From: Talinum fruticosum
Lineage: Eukaryota; Streptophyta; Magnoliopsida; Caryophyllales; Talinaceae
Direction: 5' to 3'
NCBI GenBank assembly: GCA_021018815.1
Contig: JAITYX010000030.1
Coordinates: 2,867,001-2,931,000 of the forward strand
DNA length: 64,000 nt
In this document: positions 45,515 to 57,399 of the stretch, one piece after another
How positions within the stretch are numbered: position 1 is the stretch's first letter
Layout: each line of letters begins with the position of its first letter
The notes under the pieces: generated by a model
The model's database searches: none
What the model saw: only the letters and a program-made list of their open reading frames with translations
What the model was told of the DNA's origin: nothing
Position numbers and translations under genes: made by a program

Positions 45515-47429
45515 TACTGTACAAGGCCCCCACAGAGTAATTACCGTCCGCGACTCCCGAGGTCAAATAATTTAACCCTTTTCGTATTTTTTTTCACCAA
45601 AAATAAAAATTTTAAAAAGAAGAAAGAATAAATGAAAAAAAAGAATAGGGGGTACAAAAATTCTGCGGGATTGGGTGAGGCCAACCGTGTTGCCTGCCTT
45701 GAAGCAGACAGCGACAGTGACGGCCGTAACGGTGACAGTCGTTAACTCTTTCTCTCTCTTACTCACCTTCTCACGCGCCCCAACATGCTTTCTCTCTCTT
45801 CACTCTATTGGTTGGGTAATGGGCTCCCTACATAGTACTCACAAACGTCCTCACGCCGTCAAGTCACGGACCTTATTGCTTGGTTGTATAGTTAAAGTTG
45901 AATTGATTTGTAGTTAAGTCGTCTCATATTAGAGTTTTGTGAATGACAAAAATTTGTATTAAAAAGCTTAATTTTAGGTTAGATTGACAATTGGAGTAGT
46001 GTCGATCAGGGAATACAAAGAAAAATTTGCAACTAGAAAATCACTCATGAATTCTGGAATTGTGTAGACTTCAATTGAATATATATCGTAGACTTTTTCA
46101 TCTAAAGACTTCGTAAACTCTCCATGGACCATCACTATGACTTTATAAATGCTCTTATTAAGTATGTTTTTGGTTTTATTAATTTTATAAATGTAATTAA
46201 AAACCGGTTTAATCAATTGTGAAAACAACTTATCACATTATATAATGTTTAGTTTAGATGGTTTGATCAAAATTAGGTTGTATTTTATGTAATTAAAAAC
46301 TTATTATGAGGAAGATTACTAAACATTTGAGAACGGAAACTAAAGGTTAAACAATTGTTTGAATCCAAGTGAAATGACAAAGGTTTATTTTGTCTGTTTT
46401 GATGTGATTTAACAGAGTCTTTGTACTTATTTAAATAGTTGTATTTTTTCTCAATAGTTAATTTGTTATATTATGCCTTTTGACATTTATTTTGGATTTT
46501 ATCCATTTAATAGTCGAAAAAATATTGTTGCTATTATTGTTCTTATTAATGGTAGTATAATATAGTTACAATATAAGACATAATATATGTTTCTTTTGCA
46601 TATAACATGCATTTCTTTTGTATATAGTCATAACATATGTTATGAAGACATATTTTAGTAAAAGATATGAGAGAAACAAAGCATTCTCACTTCGTATTGT
46701 CCTTAAAATAATTAAAACTACGCTTTAATATAAGACAATGATGCCCTCAAAGTATTCTAAACTTTCAATAATACCTTTCAATTTTACAGTCATATTTTTT
46801 TAGAAAATGCTATTTTAATGAATTTGTTGGGTTTGATTCTTATTGTTAATATTATATAGATTTTCAATTAATGAAATCTTTTCTTTTTTTTTTTACAAAG
46901 CTATGAATGATGGTTCAGTGCTACTATAAGTTCTAGACAACTATGAATTTTGAGAATAAAAAAGTGGCCCTTCAATAGTCTTGAATTATTAAAATTTAAA
47001 AGAAAAATAAATGTTGAGAAATGAATGAATATGCCGAATATATGGGAAGAGGGATCATCAATAGACAATAATAATATTGTCCAAGAATACCTAAAAAAAT
47101 CCCCCAAGATTAACATTGTCAAAGGTAGAAACCTTGAATATCATCAAGTTCCTAAAAAAGCAATAAAAATTAAAAAAAAACACAAAAAGCAACCAACATT
47201 ATGGAATGGAAATGTAGGAGAGAGAAAGAGGTTTGTGCCCTTGTGTGTATACCATGAGTCATTTCACGGGTAAAGGCAACACCAGAGGTAGAGTTGGGGG
47301 TTGGAATGCGTATAATAGGACGCGCCTCATCCGGGTTTGGGATTCTGTAACGGCGTTGTCAAGCTCAACCGGAGAAAGAGAGGGAGAGAGAGAGAGACAG
47401 AAGCTGAGCTCTGAGGAGAGGGAGAGGGG

Positions 47430-47433
<4 letters not shown>

Positions 47434-47474
<41 letters not shown>
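47434..47474. repeat. (GA)n microsatellite in ARF copy 1 leader
   Basis: About 20 GA units upstream of the ARF start codon, probably within the 5' UTR or core promoter. Confidence 0.95.
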
Positions 47475-47480
<6 letters not shown>

Positions 47481-47625
47481 GGCAAAGAAGAGCCGTTTTC
47501 TCGAGTGGTTTTCCAGGGCTTAACTGGAGTTGGGGTTTGGATAATTTTGCAGTTACAGGGATTTTCTTGGGAGAGGAAAGAAAAAGATTGTACCCTTAAT
47601 TGCCCAATAGTAATAGTATCGATAA

Positions 47626-47637
47626 ATGGGGTTGTAG
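47626..47637 (+). other. short upstream ORF in ARF copy 1 leader
   Basis: ATG GGG TTG TAG, about 76 nt before the ARF ATG. If the transcript starts upstream, this 3-codon uORF precedes the main frame; translational control by uORFs is known for ARF3 and ARF5. Confidence 0.35.
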
Positions 47638-47712
47638 TACTCCATACTTGCTTATTCTGAGTTTTTGGGGGCAAAATTTGGTGCTGTTTACTCTTCTAAC
47701 CGATTTGAAGCT

Positions 47713-50700
47713 ATGTCGAATGGTATGGCATTTGGGCAGTCTAATTCATCTTCTGGGTTCAGAGGCTCAGGTCGGTGTTGTTTCACAATTTGAGTTAATT
47801 TGATTTTCTGGGTTTTGGGAAATGCTAAAATTTTGGGGTGTAGGTTTTGATGACGAGCTTTATTCGGAGCTGTGGAGGGCATGTGCTGGGCCACTGGTTG
47901 AAGTTCCTCGCAGAGGAGAGAGAGTCTACTATTTCCCCCAAGGTCATATGGAACAAGTAGGTTTCTTCAAATTCCCAATTTCTGCTTTTGGGTTTGGTTT
48001 GTTCTGGTGTTTCGTTTGGTGGGTTTGTTGTTAAATTGGTGCCCTTGTTGTTTGTTATAGTTGGAAGCTTCAACAAACCAGGAATTGAATCAGAAAATAG
48101 ATATGTTTAATCTTCCTTCCAAGATCCTTTGTCGAGTTATGGACATTGTCTCGATGGTAATTTACTGTCTCTGGATTCATCTATAATTTCTGTTTACTGA
48201 AGATTTTTGTGATTAGCTTGATTTGGTGGAAAATGTTTGTTTCCTAATTGGGTCTTTTGATCGTAGGCTGAACCAGAAACAGATGAGGTCTATGCCCAGA
48301 TAACTTTAATTCCTGAAGCAGATGTAAGACCCTTGATAGTGATGTGATTTCTGATTTTGACATCTTCTTTGCATCTTTTTACTTTATGAGTTTGTCATAA
48401 TTTTTGGGGTTAGCTATTAATCATGTTCTGAATTGAAATTGGATGGTGGAAATGGAATTATATGTAGCAAACTGAGCCTACAAAGCCCGATCAATGTCTA
48501 CCTGAGCCGGCAAGGGCATCAGTTCGATCGTTCTCTAAGGTCCTGACCGCCTCCGATACAAGCACCCATGGAGGATTCTCGGTTCTTCGAAAGCATGCCA
48601 ATGAATGTCTTCCTCCTTTGGTATAATATGGTTTTCCTGGCTCTAATTACTGTAATTTGACTTCTTGTTTAGTTGATTGAGGCTGGTGTTGAACTTCTGG
48701 ACATTATTGACCATCAAATTTTCATCTTTGTGTTGACCCTTAGGACATGACCCAGCCTACTCCGACCCAAGAATTGATTGCCAAAGACCTTCATGGCAAT
48801 TTATGGCGGTTTAAACACATCTTTAGAGGTATCAATCCATTTTGAATTTGATGTATTAACTTTCTTCAAATCAGATACCTAGATCTCATGTTTTGGGTTA
48901 TGCAACTCTTAGAAAAAGCATTTAAAACCACTTGATATCATCCAAACATGTCTATCAATCGTGTAGGGCAACCTAGGAGGCATTTGCTTACGACCGGGTG
49001 GAGTCATTTCGTTACTTCGAAGAGATTAGTTGCTGGTGATTCTTTTGTTTTTCTCAGGTATGTAACAAGAGCTAATTGACCTGTGATTTTATTTGCTAGA
49101 TACCCTCACATCTGTATAAACTAGTGATCTGGTGGTTTTTCAGAGGGGAAAATGGGGAACTACGTGTTGGGGTTAGGCGCGTTACTCGTCAAGCGAGCAG
49201 CATACCTTCCTCTGTGATCTCCAGTCAGAGCATGCACCTCGGAGTACTTGCCACAGCTTCTCACGCTGTCAACACCAAGACCTTTTTGTGGTCTATTATA
49301 AGCCAAGGCATGTCTTCTGGCTCATTTTGCTATTCTTGTGTGATCTGAGGCCTTGTCTGTTTTTCTCATGAAAGTGCGATTATGTTTTCACTGAAACGAG
49401 CAGGATGAGCCAATTCATTATAGGTGTCAACAAATACTTGGAATCTGTGAAAAATGGAGTTACAGTAGGCATGAGGTTTAAGATGAGGTTTGAAGGGGAT
49501 GATACTCCGGAGAGAAGGTAGTGAAAAGAATTGATTAGATGTTTGTCAAGCATTGCTTTTAGCTGTTGAGTTGTTCATTAACTAATCCTTTGATTTGTTT
49601 TAACAAAAAGGTTTACTGGAACAATTGTGGGTGTGGATTATGACCGATCACCGCAGTGGAAAGATTCCAGATGGCGACCTTTGAAGGTTTGAAAATCCTG
49701 ACTTTTGTTTTGAACTATAATGCTAGTGATTGTAGTTTGCATTTTGAGGAATTATTTTTGCAGGTTCAATGGGATGAAACCGCGTCAATTGTCAGACCGG
49801 AAAGGGTTTCTGCATGGGAGATTGAACCTCTTGGACCTTCTGTTCCTTCAGACATCCCCGACCCTCCTGTTAAGACCAAAAAGGCTCGTCCCTCCATGGA
49901 GATCCAAGCTCATGGTTAGAGAAGCTTTTCATCCTTTTCTCCTACTTGAGTATATAACTTTCTGAATAACTTTATACCTAAATTTCTGTAATATTGATGG
50001 CAGAATCCATGTCAGTTAACGAGTCAACACTATTTAATCCTTCTATTGACACCGCTCAGGTAAGAAAAACCTTCACCAACGTGGTTACTTATATCTATTG
50101 GGTGTTTATAAATAATTTGGGTGGAAAAAATTCAGGTTAATAAGCTCATTTTGAGGACAAATAAGACAATACTTAATGGTAAAGAGTGACAAGTATTGAT
50201 GTTGATGAAATTAGATACAGGAAATTTGGATGGAAAATTGATGTTAATCTGTTTAGTTTTCAGTATGTCACCACTATATTATAGACCTGACTTCCCTCTG
50301 GTAAATGTGATTTTCTCTTCAGGGTGAAGTTGAGGATAGCAAAACCACAACAGCTTGGTCCTTTTTCTCTGATTATGCCACCCTAACATCCACAAAGCAA
50401 AATGACCTAAGTGAAAATGGGAAGAAATCCGAGACAGTTGGGAGTTACCGCTTGTTTGGTATTGACCTCATGAAACCTTGCATACCTGCAATCAGAGAGG
50501 AGGAAAGCGTGCATGAAGTGAATATGATTAGAGGCTCCTCAGAAGAACAGGGCCATAGCTCAGAGTCAGCTTCCGATTCTGAGCTGAAGTCTGAACTTTC
50601 AAAGGTTTCCTTTGAGAAGAAACAGTTGCCCCACCTCGTATCGCCTAGAGAGACACAGAGCAAACCAGCTTCCTCCACCAGAAGTCGGACTAAGGTGTGG

Positions 50701-51415
50701 ATATGGACTATGAAACAGATTGCATGAATATGACTTCTTCTCTTCTGTACGGCTTTGCTTCCATTAGTTCGTTTTGTTTCGTTTAAAATGAGCTATATAA
50801 TTAATTATATCTAAAATCTGAACAAGATTGTGTAAAATCTGGATAAATTTTGACATGAAATCTCCAGAATTTGATGGATTAAAATAGCTTGAACAGAACG
50901 TATATGCTTGACATCTTTTTTCCAAGTCACAGCCTAATTTATTTTGTTTGGAAAAATTCTCTGGGGAAGGTTCAAATGCAAGGTGTTGCTGTGGGTCGTG
51001 CTGTTGACTTGACAATATTAGGAGGTTATGATCAGCTTATTGACGAATTGGAGGAACTGTTTGACGTAAAGGGAGAACTCCATCCCCGGGATAAGTGGGA
51101 AATTGTATTCACAGATGATGAAGGGGACATGATGCTAGTTGGTGATGATCCTTGGCAGTAAGTGCAGTATAGTTGTCTGCTCTTTCCTTATGGTTAACAT
51201 TAGGAAGCTTTATTTTCTTTTCCTTGATTGGGTGTTTAGTTGTTTGAATTTGTTTTTCTTCTGGCCCTTGCAGTGAATTCTGCGACATGGTGAAAAAGAT
51301 CTACATATGTTCAAGCCAAGATGTGAAGAAAATGAGTCCAGGAAGCAAATTGCCTGCTGCTGCTTCATTTGAAGGTGATGGCGCTGTTGTCAGCTTAGAA
51401 TCTTCCGGTAATTGA
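47713..51415 (+). CDS. auxin response factor, ARF9-like, upstream copy (15 exons)
   Basis: Class B ARF (ARF1/9/11/18 clade): binds auxin response elements and represses auxin genes. Exons: 47713-47770, 47844-47956, 48061-48156, 48267-48323, 48468-48620, 48744-48828, 48967-49057, 49144-49307, 49404-49517, 49611-49686, 49764-49914, 50004-50059, 50323-50694, 50970-51157, 51274-51415. The dimerisation region begins [13 protein letters not shown]; the B3 domain holds [16 protein letters not shown] and [12 protein letters not shown], both canonical. The ancillary domain has [12 protein letters not shown]. The middle region carries YRLFGIDLM, containing the RLFGI motif linked to TOPLESS binding. The C-terminal PB1 domain has VGRAVDL and [14 protein letters not shown]. 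Exons sum to 1916 nt; one missing T in the run 49283-49287 shifts the frame before VVYYKPR. Restored, the protein is 638 residues, the length of Arabidopsis ARF9. The exon 8 donor is GC (49308-49309), not GT. Confidence 0.95.
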
Positions 51416-52419
51416 AGATCACCCACCCCTAGAGTAGACCCAAACAAAAGGGGGAAAAATACTACTCATCTGTAGCCCCGGACCCCTCCCTCTTAATGTA
51501 CTTTTAGTTTTCAGTTTAAGGAGGTAAATGTCTGTAGATTTGTTAATGCAATAGTGCTAATGTGGACAATGAGGATTAGAGGAAGAAAAGAACTCAATTC
51601 CTCTCTCTTTTGTTTCCCTTAATTTGGGTGGGTTGGCAGCTCACTTTTTGGAGCCAAGGAAGAAAGGAAGGACTGAGGAGTAGTCCCTGAAAGTGAAACA
51701 AACCAACAGCTAATGTTGGTTTTTAGGGTTAGGGGATAGTGAGGAGAGAGATGGGTGGGCATAGCCTAGGATGTGTGTTTTTAGAGTCAATTTGTGAATA
51801 CAAATGTGTATGTCAAAGATGCCGGCCATTTGTGTTTGGGATTAACAATTAAGTCCTCTCTCTCCCCTTGTGGTTTTGTAAATAATACTAGTACTTGGGC
51901 TATGGGTCATTTGTTAATTGTTAATATCTCTTTTTCCTTTTCATTATGTTTCCCCCTTCTTTGTGAGAATTTGTTCGAAATGATTGTTAAAATTAATTAT
52001 AGTTGAAAGGAGTTAAAATGATTAACTGTTGTAGCTAAAATGAGCTAAAAATTGTTATAAATAGTAATATAAATGTTATTTTGAATATGCATTTAGTTGA
52101 AGAAAAGTAGAAAACAATTATAAGTTCACCTTATTCAATATGAAACAATCAAGCTTGCTCAGCTGCACTTGCTTAAATTCTTTATATACACTGCACAACC
52201 CTCCCTGTCTCGCTAAATATAGTATCAAAACTTGTATGAGTGAGATGTTTAAGTTTAAATTTTAACGACTCATGTATTGATTATTACTCAATCTAAGGAA
52301 GGACATTTATAAAATTTACGTTTCCAATTCAAAGTTTTATACATGAGAATGTGTTTATGTTGAAGTTCATAGCTGATACTAAACATTTAATCATTAATTT
52401 AAACTTTTAATTGAAATAA
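51416..52419. other. ARF copy 1 3' UTR and spacer
   Basis: The first 400-600 bases are likely 3' UTR. No further gene is seen before the second copy of the conserved non-coding segment. Confidence 0.5.
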
Positions 52420-52890
52420 TTCTAATTATAAAACAAATAAACTATATGATCAATAGAATATTTAACATTATAAAAAAAAAAATAAAGAATTCAACTTCAA
52501 TCATCTTTTAAAAGGGCAGTCTTATATATAATAACCTCCTTTCTTTGTGCAACTTTGGGAGAGAGGACTGAGATCACATCACAAAAAATGTTCCTCCTCT
52601 TGTTGTGATTGATATAAAATCCTATTTTTAAAAAAAGAACAAATTATATTGAAAAAACACGAATGAGTTAATGACCTACTTAAACAATAATTAACTCGTC
52701 AACAAAGGCAACAGTCAGTCTAATTAGCACCTTCATTAAACATCACTAAGCATAATTTTATTGAACTAGTGATTGACAGGTGGCCAATTCCATAAAGTAA
52801 TTAAGGCCTAATTAAGTAAGGAATAGAAAGCTTTAGGACACCCTAAAAATTCACGTAACATAGTAGTGATTGGTTTGGGTTGTCCTCCAC
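52420..52890 (+). other. duplicated conserved non-coding segment, copy 2
   Basis: Counterpart of 42430-43015, with blocks CATAAAGTAATTAAGGCCTA and GTGATTGGTTTGGG conserved. Located about 0.5 kb upstream of the second ARF start codon, so it may be part of the ancestral ARF promoter. Confidence 0.75.
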
Positions 52891-53370
52891 GAGAATAAGA
52901 TACTATTTTATGATCCCTAAAAAGACTTTACGATATTTAATTATTTAAATTTAATAACATCCGCTAATGTTAATACTAATAATACTATAAATTATATCAT
53001 ATCCCAAATTTATAGAAAGGTCGTATATAATAATTTATTTTAATTTTTTAAAATTCACCCTCTATTTATTTTTTAAAAAGATTATATTGTCTCCTCCAAA
53101 TTTAAATAATCGATCTATGGATCCGGGTTCATGGCAGTCTAAGCTAGGACAGAGGAGCTTGGTACACTTTGTGAGTGTATCATGACTATGAGTCATTTCG
53201 CTGGTAAAGAGACGGGGGTTGGAATGCTCTTAATAAGGGGTTTGGGATACTTAGCGGTTATGTGAATCTATATACTTAGAGAGAGAAAGAGAGCTCTAAG
53301 TAGAGAGACAGAGGGTGGGGGCGAGGGGCGTAGAAAACCTGGTTTATCCAGGCTTTTTTGGGTTTCATTC

Positions 53371-53403
53371 ATGATTTTTGGGGCCTTTTACTCTTGTAAG
53401 TGA
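53371..53403 (+). other. short upstream ORF in ARF copy 2 leader
   Basis: ATG at 53371 opens a 10-codon frame (MIFGAFYSCK) that ends in TGA 9 nt before the ARF ATG at 53413. Copy 1 also has a uORF, but of different sequence and length. Confidence 0.35.
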
Positions 53404-53412
53404 TTTGAAGCT

Positions 53413-56400
53413 ATGTCGGGATTTGGGCAGTGTAATTTATCTTCTGGGTTCAGAGACTCAGGTCAGTGTTGTTTCTCAATGTGTTTCAATTTGATTTTCT
53501 GAGTTTTTGGGAAAATCCTGAACTCCTCGAGTTTCTTAGTTTCTCTGCGTGATAGGTATTTAGATTTTGATGACGACCTTCATGCGGAGCTGTGGAGGGC
53601 ATGTGCTGGGCCACTGGTTGAAGTTCCTCGCAGAGGAGAGAGAGTCTACTATTTCCCCCAAGGTCATATGGAACAAGTAGGTTTCTTCAAATTCCCAATT
53701 TCTGCTTTTGGGTTTGGTTTGTTCTGGTGTTTAAATTGCTGGGTTTGTCGTTAAATTTATGCCCTTGTTGTTTGTTATAGTTGGAGGCTTCAACAAACCA
53801 GGAATTCAATCAGAAAATCAACATGTTTCATCTCCCTTCCAAGATCCTTTGCCTAGTTATGAACATTGTCTTGTTGGTAATTTAGTGTTTATCATCTCTG
53901 GATTTGTGAATAATTTCTTTATTACTAAAAGTTATCTGCGACGAGCTTGGTTTGGTGAAAGATATATTTGTTTCCCAATTGGGTCTTTGATTGTAGGCTG
54001 AACCAGAAACAGATGAGGTCTATGCCCAGATAACTTTATTACCTGATTTAGATGTAAGACTCTTGATACTGATGCCATTTCTGATTTTTGATATGGTCTT
54101 CTTCACATAATTCTGAGCTTTGATACTTTATAATGTTGCTCTTTGAAATTGGGTGGTGCAAATGGAATGATTCGCAGCAAACTGAGCCTACAAAGCCTGA
54201 TCCGTTCCCACCTGAGCCACCAAGGCCAGTGGTTCAATCATTCTCTAAGGTCTTGACCACCTCCGATACGAGCCTCCAGGGAGGATTTTCACTTCTTCAA
54301 AAGCATGCAATTGAATGTCTTCCTCCTTTGGTATATATGGTTTTTCTCGCTTTTATTGCTATGATTTGAATTCAAGCTTAGTTCATTGGGGGTGGTGTGT
54401 GAACTTCTGCCAACTATTAACCATGAAAATTTCATCTTTGTGTTGACCCTTAGGACATGACCCAGCAAACTCCCACTCAAGAATTGCTTGTCAAAGACCT
54501 TCATGACAAGGAATGGCGATTTAAGCACATCTTCAGAGGTATCAATATCGTTTCAGTCTGCTTTGTTGACTTCCACATGAGATCATTATATTTTGGGAGT
54601 GTTGGTAAAGGAGGTTGTACCAAAAAATGGCCATTTCGGTAGATTTCGGCTGTTTGATGAAGTCTATTTCTGTTATGAGTAATAGACATTACATAAATAC
54701 TATTCATATAGAAAAGAAAATTAGATAAAAAATACAAAACCACATACAACTCTATAACAAAATAGGATAAAATTAGTAGAGTGTAATTCACATAATTAGA
54801 AAAGAAAATAACCAATAAATAAAAATTTTGTTGAAGTAATAGGATATTTACCGACATAAGAGGAACTTACCTAATGGTTTTTCCAAATATAGCGTATTGA
54901 ATCACACTCTTTTTCACAAATAGCTAATGTAATAGTTAATGCAAACAACTAATGTATATAGTTAATAACTCACAGTTCACAACCAACACCTTCACCTGTT
55001 TGCCAAACATGCCCTTCATATACTTATACTAGACCACACTTAATATCCTCCAATTATGTGAATCAAATTGTGTAGGGCAACCAAGGAGGCATTTGCTTAC
55101 TGCTGCATGGAGTGATTTCGTCACTTCAAAGAGATTAGTTGCAGGTGATTCTTTTATTTTCCTCAGGTATGTATGTAACAACAGCTAACGCCTGTTATTC
55201 TAAATACCCCTAAATCTGTATAAACCAGTCATCTTGTTGTTGTTCAGAGGAGAAAGTGGGAAACTACGAGTTGGGATTAGGCGTCATGCCCACCAACCGA
55301 GCAGCATGCCTTCCTCTGTGATCTCCGCTCAGAGCATGCACCTCGGACTGCTTGCCACCGCTAGCCATGCTGTCACTACCAATACCTTCTTTGTGGTGTA
55401 TTGTAAGCCAAGGTGTCATTTTCCTCCTCTTGCCATAATCGTGTGAGCTTAGGCCTGGTCTGTTTTTCTGACACAAGTGAGGTTCTGTTTGCATTGAATG
55501 GAGCAGGATGAGCCAGTTCATCATAGGTCTCAACAAATACTTGGAGTCTGTGAAAAATGGATTCACAGTTGGCACGAGGTTTAAGATGAGATTTGAAGGG
55601 GATGACACTCCGGAGAGAAGGTAGTGGGAAAGTTTGATTGAATGTTTGTCAAGCACTGCTTCCGGCTGTTGAGTTGCTGATTATTGACTAATCCTTTTGA
55701 GATGTATCGTACAAACAGGTTTACTGGTACAATTGTGGGTGTTGAATATAACCGATCACCAGAGTGGAAAGATTCCAGATGGCGATCCTTGAAGGTTTGA
55801 AAATCGCTGACTTTATGTTTGAACAATTAATCTTTTAATTGTAGTATGCATTCTGATTATTGACTTATCTTTGCAGGTTCAATGGGATGAACCCGCATCA
55901 ATTGTCAGACCGGAAAGAGTTTCTGCATGGGAGATCGAACCTCTTGGATATTCTGCTCCTTCAGACGTCCCTCATCCTGTTGTTGGGAACAAAAAGGCTC
56001 GCCCTTTCGTTGAAATCACAGCAGATGGTTAGAGAAGCTTATCTCCTACTTGAATTTATGACTTGCTCTATAAACTTTCTGGGCAACTTTATGCCTAATT
56101 TCCAACAATATTGGTGGCAGAATCTGTATCAGATAACTATTCAATGCCATGGAGTCCTTCAATTCGCTTAGCTCAGGTAAAAGGAATAAAAAGAACTTTC
56201 ACAAACATGATTGTTCATTTTGTTATGGTGAACATTTCAGGATTGTCTTCATTTTGAGTTGAACATATAAGAGTAAGACAAACATATAACGCTAACAAAC
56301 ATATATGCTGAGAACCAGTCCTCTGTTCCTCCCCCACCCCCATTCTCCTTCCGGTAGGATAATCCAAATATCACTCAAGATTGGGTTCAAAAATAATAAG

Positions 56401-57399
56401 ATGAGAAATTCATACAAAAACTTCATGATGATACCCCACTTCTCTGCAGTTTAGTGCAATTGGATTTGGTAGTTGTTGGCTAATGCTAGATTTTTGTTAA
56501 TCTGACTTCCCTCATGTAAATGCATATTTCTTTTAGGATGAAGTTGAGGATAGCAAATCCTCAACAGCTTGGTCTGTTTTCACTGGCTGTGCTGTAACTC
56601 CAGAGTCCATAAAGGGAAACAACAATCTAAGTGAAAATGGGAGGAAAGCTGAGACACACCACCTGTTTGATACCAAGCTGAAGGAAAGTGTGCGTGAACT
56701 GAATGTGGTTAAGGGCTCCTCAGAAGAACTAAGCCACAGCTCGGAGTCAGTTTCCCCTGAGAAGAAACCCTTGCTCCACCTTGTATTGCCCAGAGCGACA
56801 CAGAGCAAACAAGCTTTCTGCTCCAGAATTCGGACCAAGGTATGACTATGAGTTGTACTATTTTACATAGTATGGTTTCACTTGCATGACTTCGTGTTGT
56901 TCCTTTTATGTGGAAAAGCTAATTACATGTAAAATCTGAGTAAAATTAGTCATGTGACAATTGCAATCTCGATGTGAAATTTGAAAAATTTGTCGTGTCA
57001 TCCAAATTTGTCGGGTTCATTTGGAAAACTTTGCCATGAAAGGTTCAAATGCAAGGTGTTGCTGTGGGTCGTGCTGTTGATTTGGCTATGTTGGAAGGCT
57101 ATGATCAGCTTATAGACGAATTGGAGGAACTGTTTGACATAAGGGGAGAACTCCGCCCACGAGACAAGTGGGAAATTGTATTCACAGATGATGAAGGAGA
57201 CATGATGCTCGTTGGTGATGATCCATGGCAGTAAGTATTCGATTCATGCCATGATTAATTTGTACAACAAAACTACATTTTATTTTCCTCAGACTGTTTA
57301 ATTTCTTGGGGTTCACCTTGCAGTGAATTCTGCGACATGGTGAGAAAGATCTACATATGGTCAAGCCAAGATGTGAGGAAAATGAGTCCAGGATGCTAA
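53413..57399 (+). CDS. auxin response factor, ARF9-like, downstream tandem copy (15 exons)
   Basis: Tandem paralogue of the gene at 47713. Exons: 53413-53461, 53564-53676, 53781-53876, 53997-54053, 54178-54330, 54454-54538, 55076-55166, 55248-55412, 55507-55620, 55719-55794, 55877-56027, 56121-56176, 56537-56839, 57043-57230, 57324-57399. The sum is 1773 nt with no frame break: 590 residues. Thirteen internal exons correspond one to one with copy 1, and most have identical lengths. Differences: the B3 block reads [16 protein letters not shown], not [13 protein letters not shown], and [12 protein letters not shown], not TTGW, changing positions near the DNA contacts known in ARF1. The middle region is 69 nt shorter and reads HHLFDTKL where copy 1 has YRLFGIDL, so the RLFGI motif is gone. 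The PB1 domain ([21 protein letters not shown]) is intact, but the protein ends soon after it at MSPGC. Intron 6 holds a 420-bp insertion. Confidence 0.93.
54595..55014. mobile_element. MITE-like insertion in intron 6 of ARF copy 2
   Basis: Intron 6 is 537 bp here but 138 bp in copy 1. The extra DNA begins GGGAGTGTTGGTAAAGGAGG and ends, reverse-complemented, GGGCATGTTTGGCAAACAGG. These look like the inverted ends of a GGGCATGTTTGG-type MITE. Flanking intron DNA aligns with copy 1 on both sides. No clean target duplication is visible. Confidence 0.55.

Noticed and set aside
45675..45917. 80-codon + strand frame downstream of the G-box cluster
   Set aside because: Thr/Val-rich translation from a repetitive ACGGTGACAG-like stretch; no family recognised. 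Kept only as context for the G-box finding.
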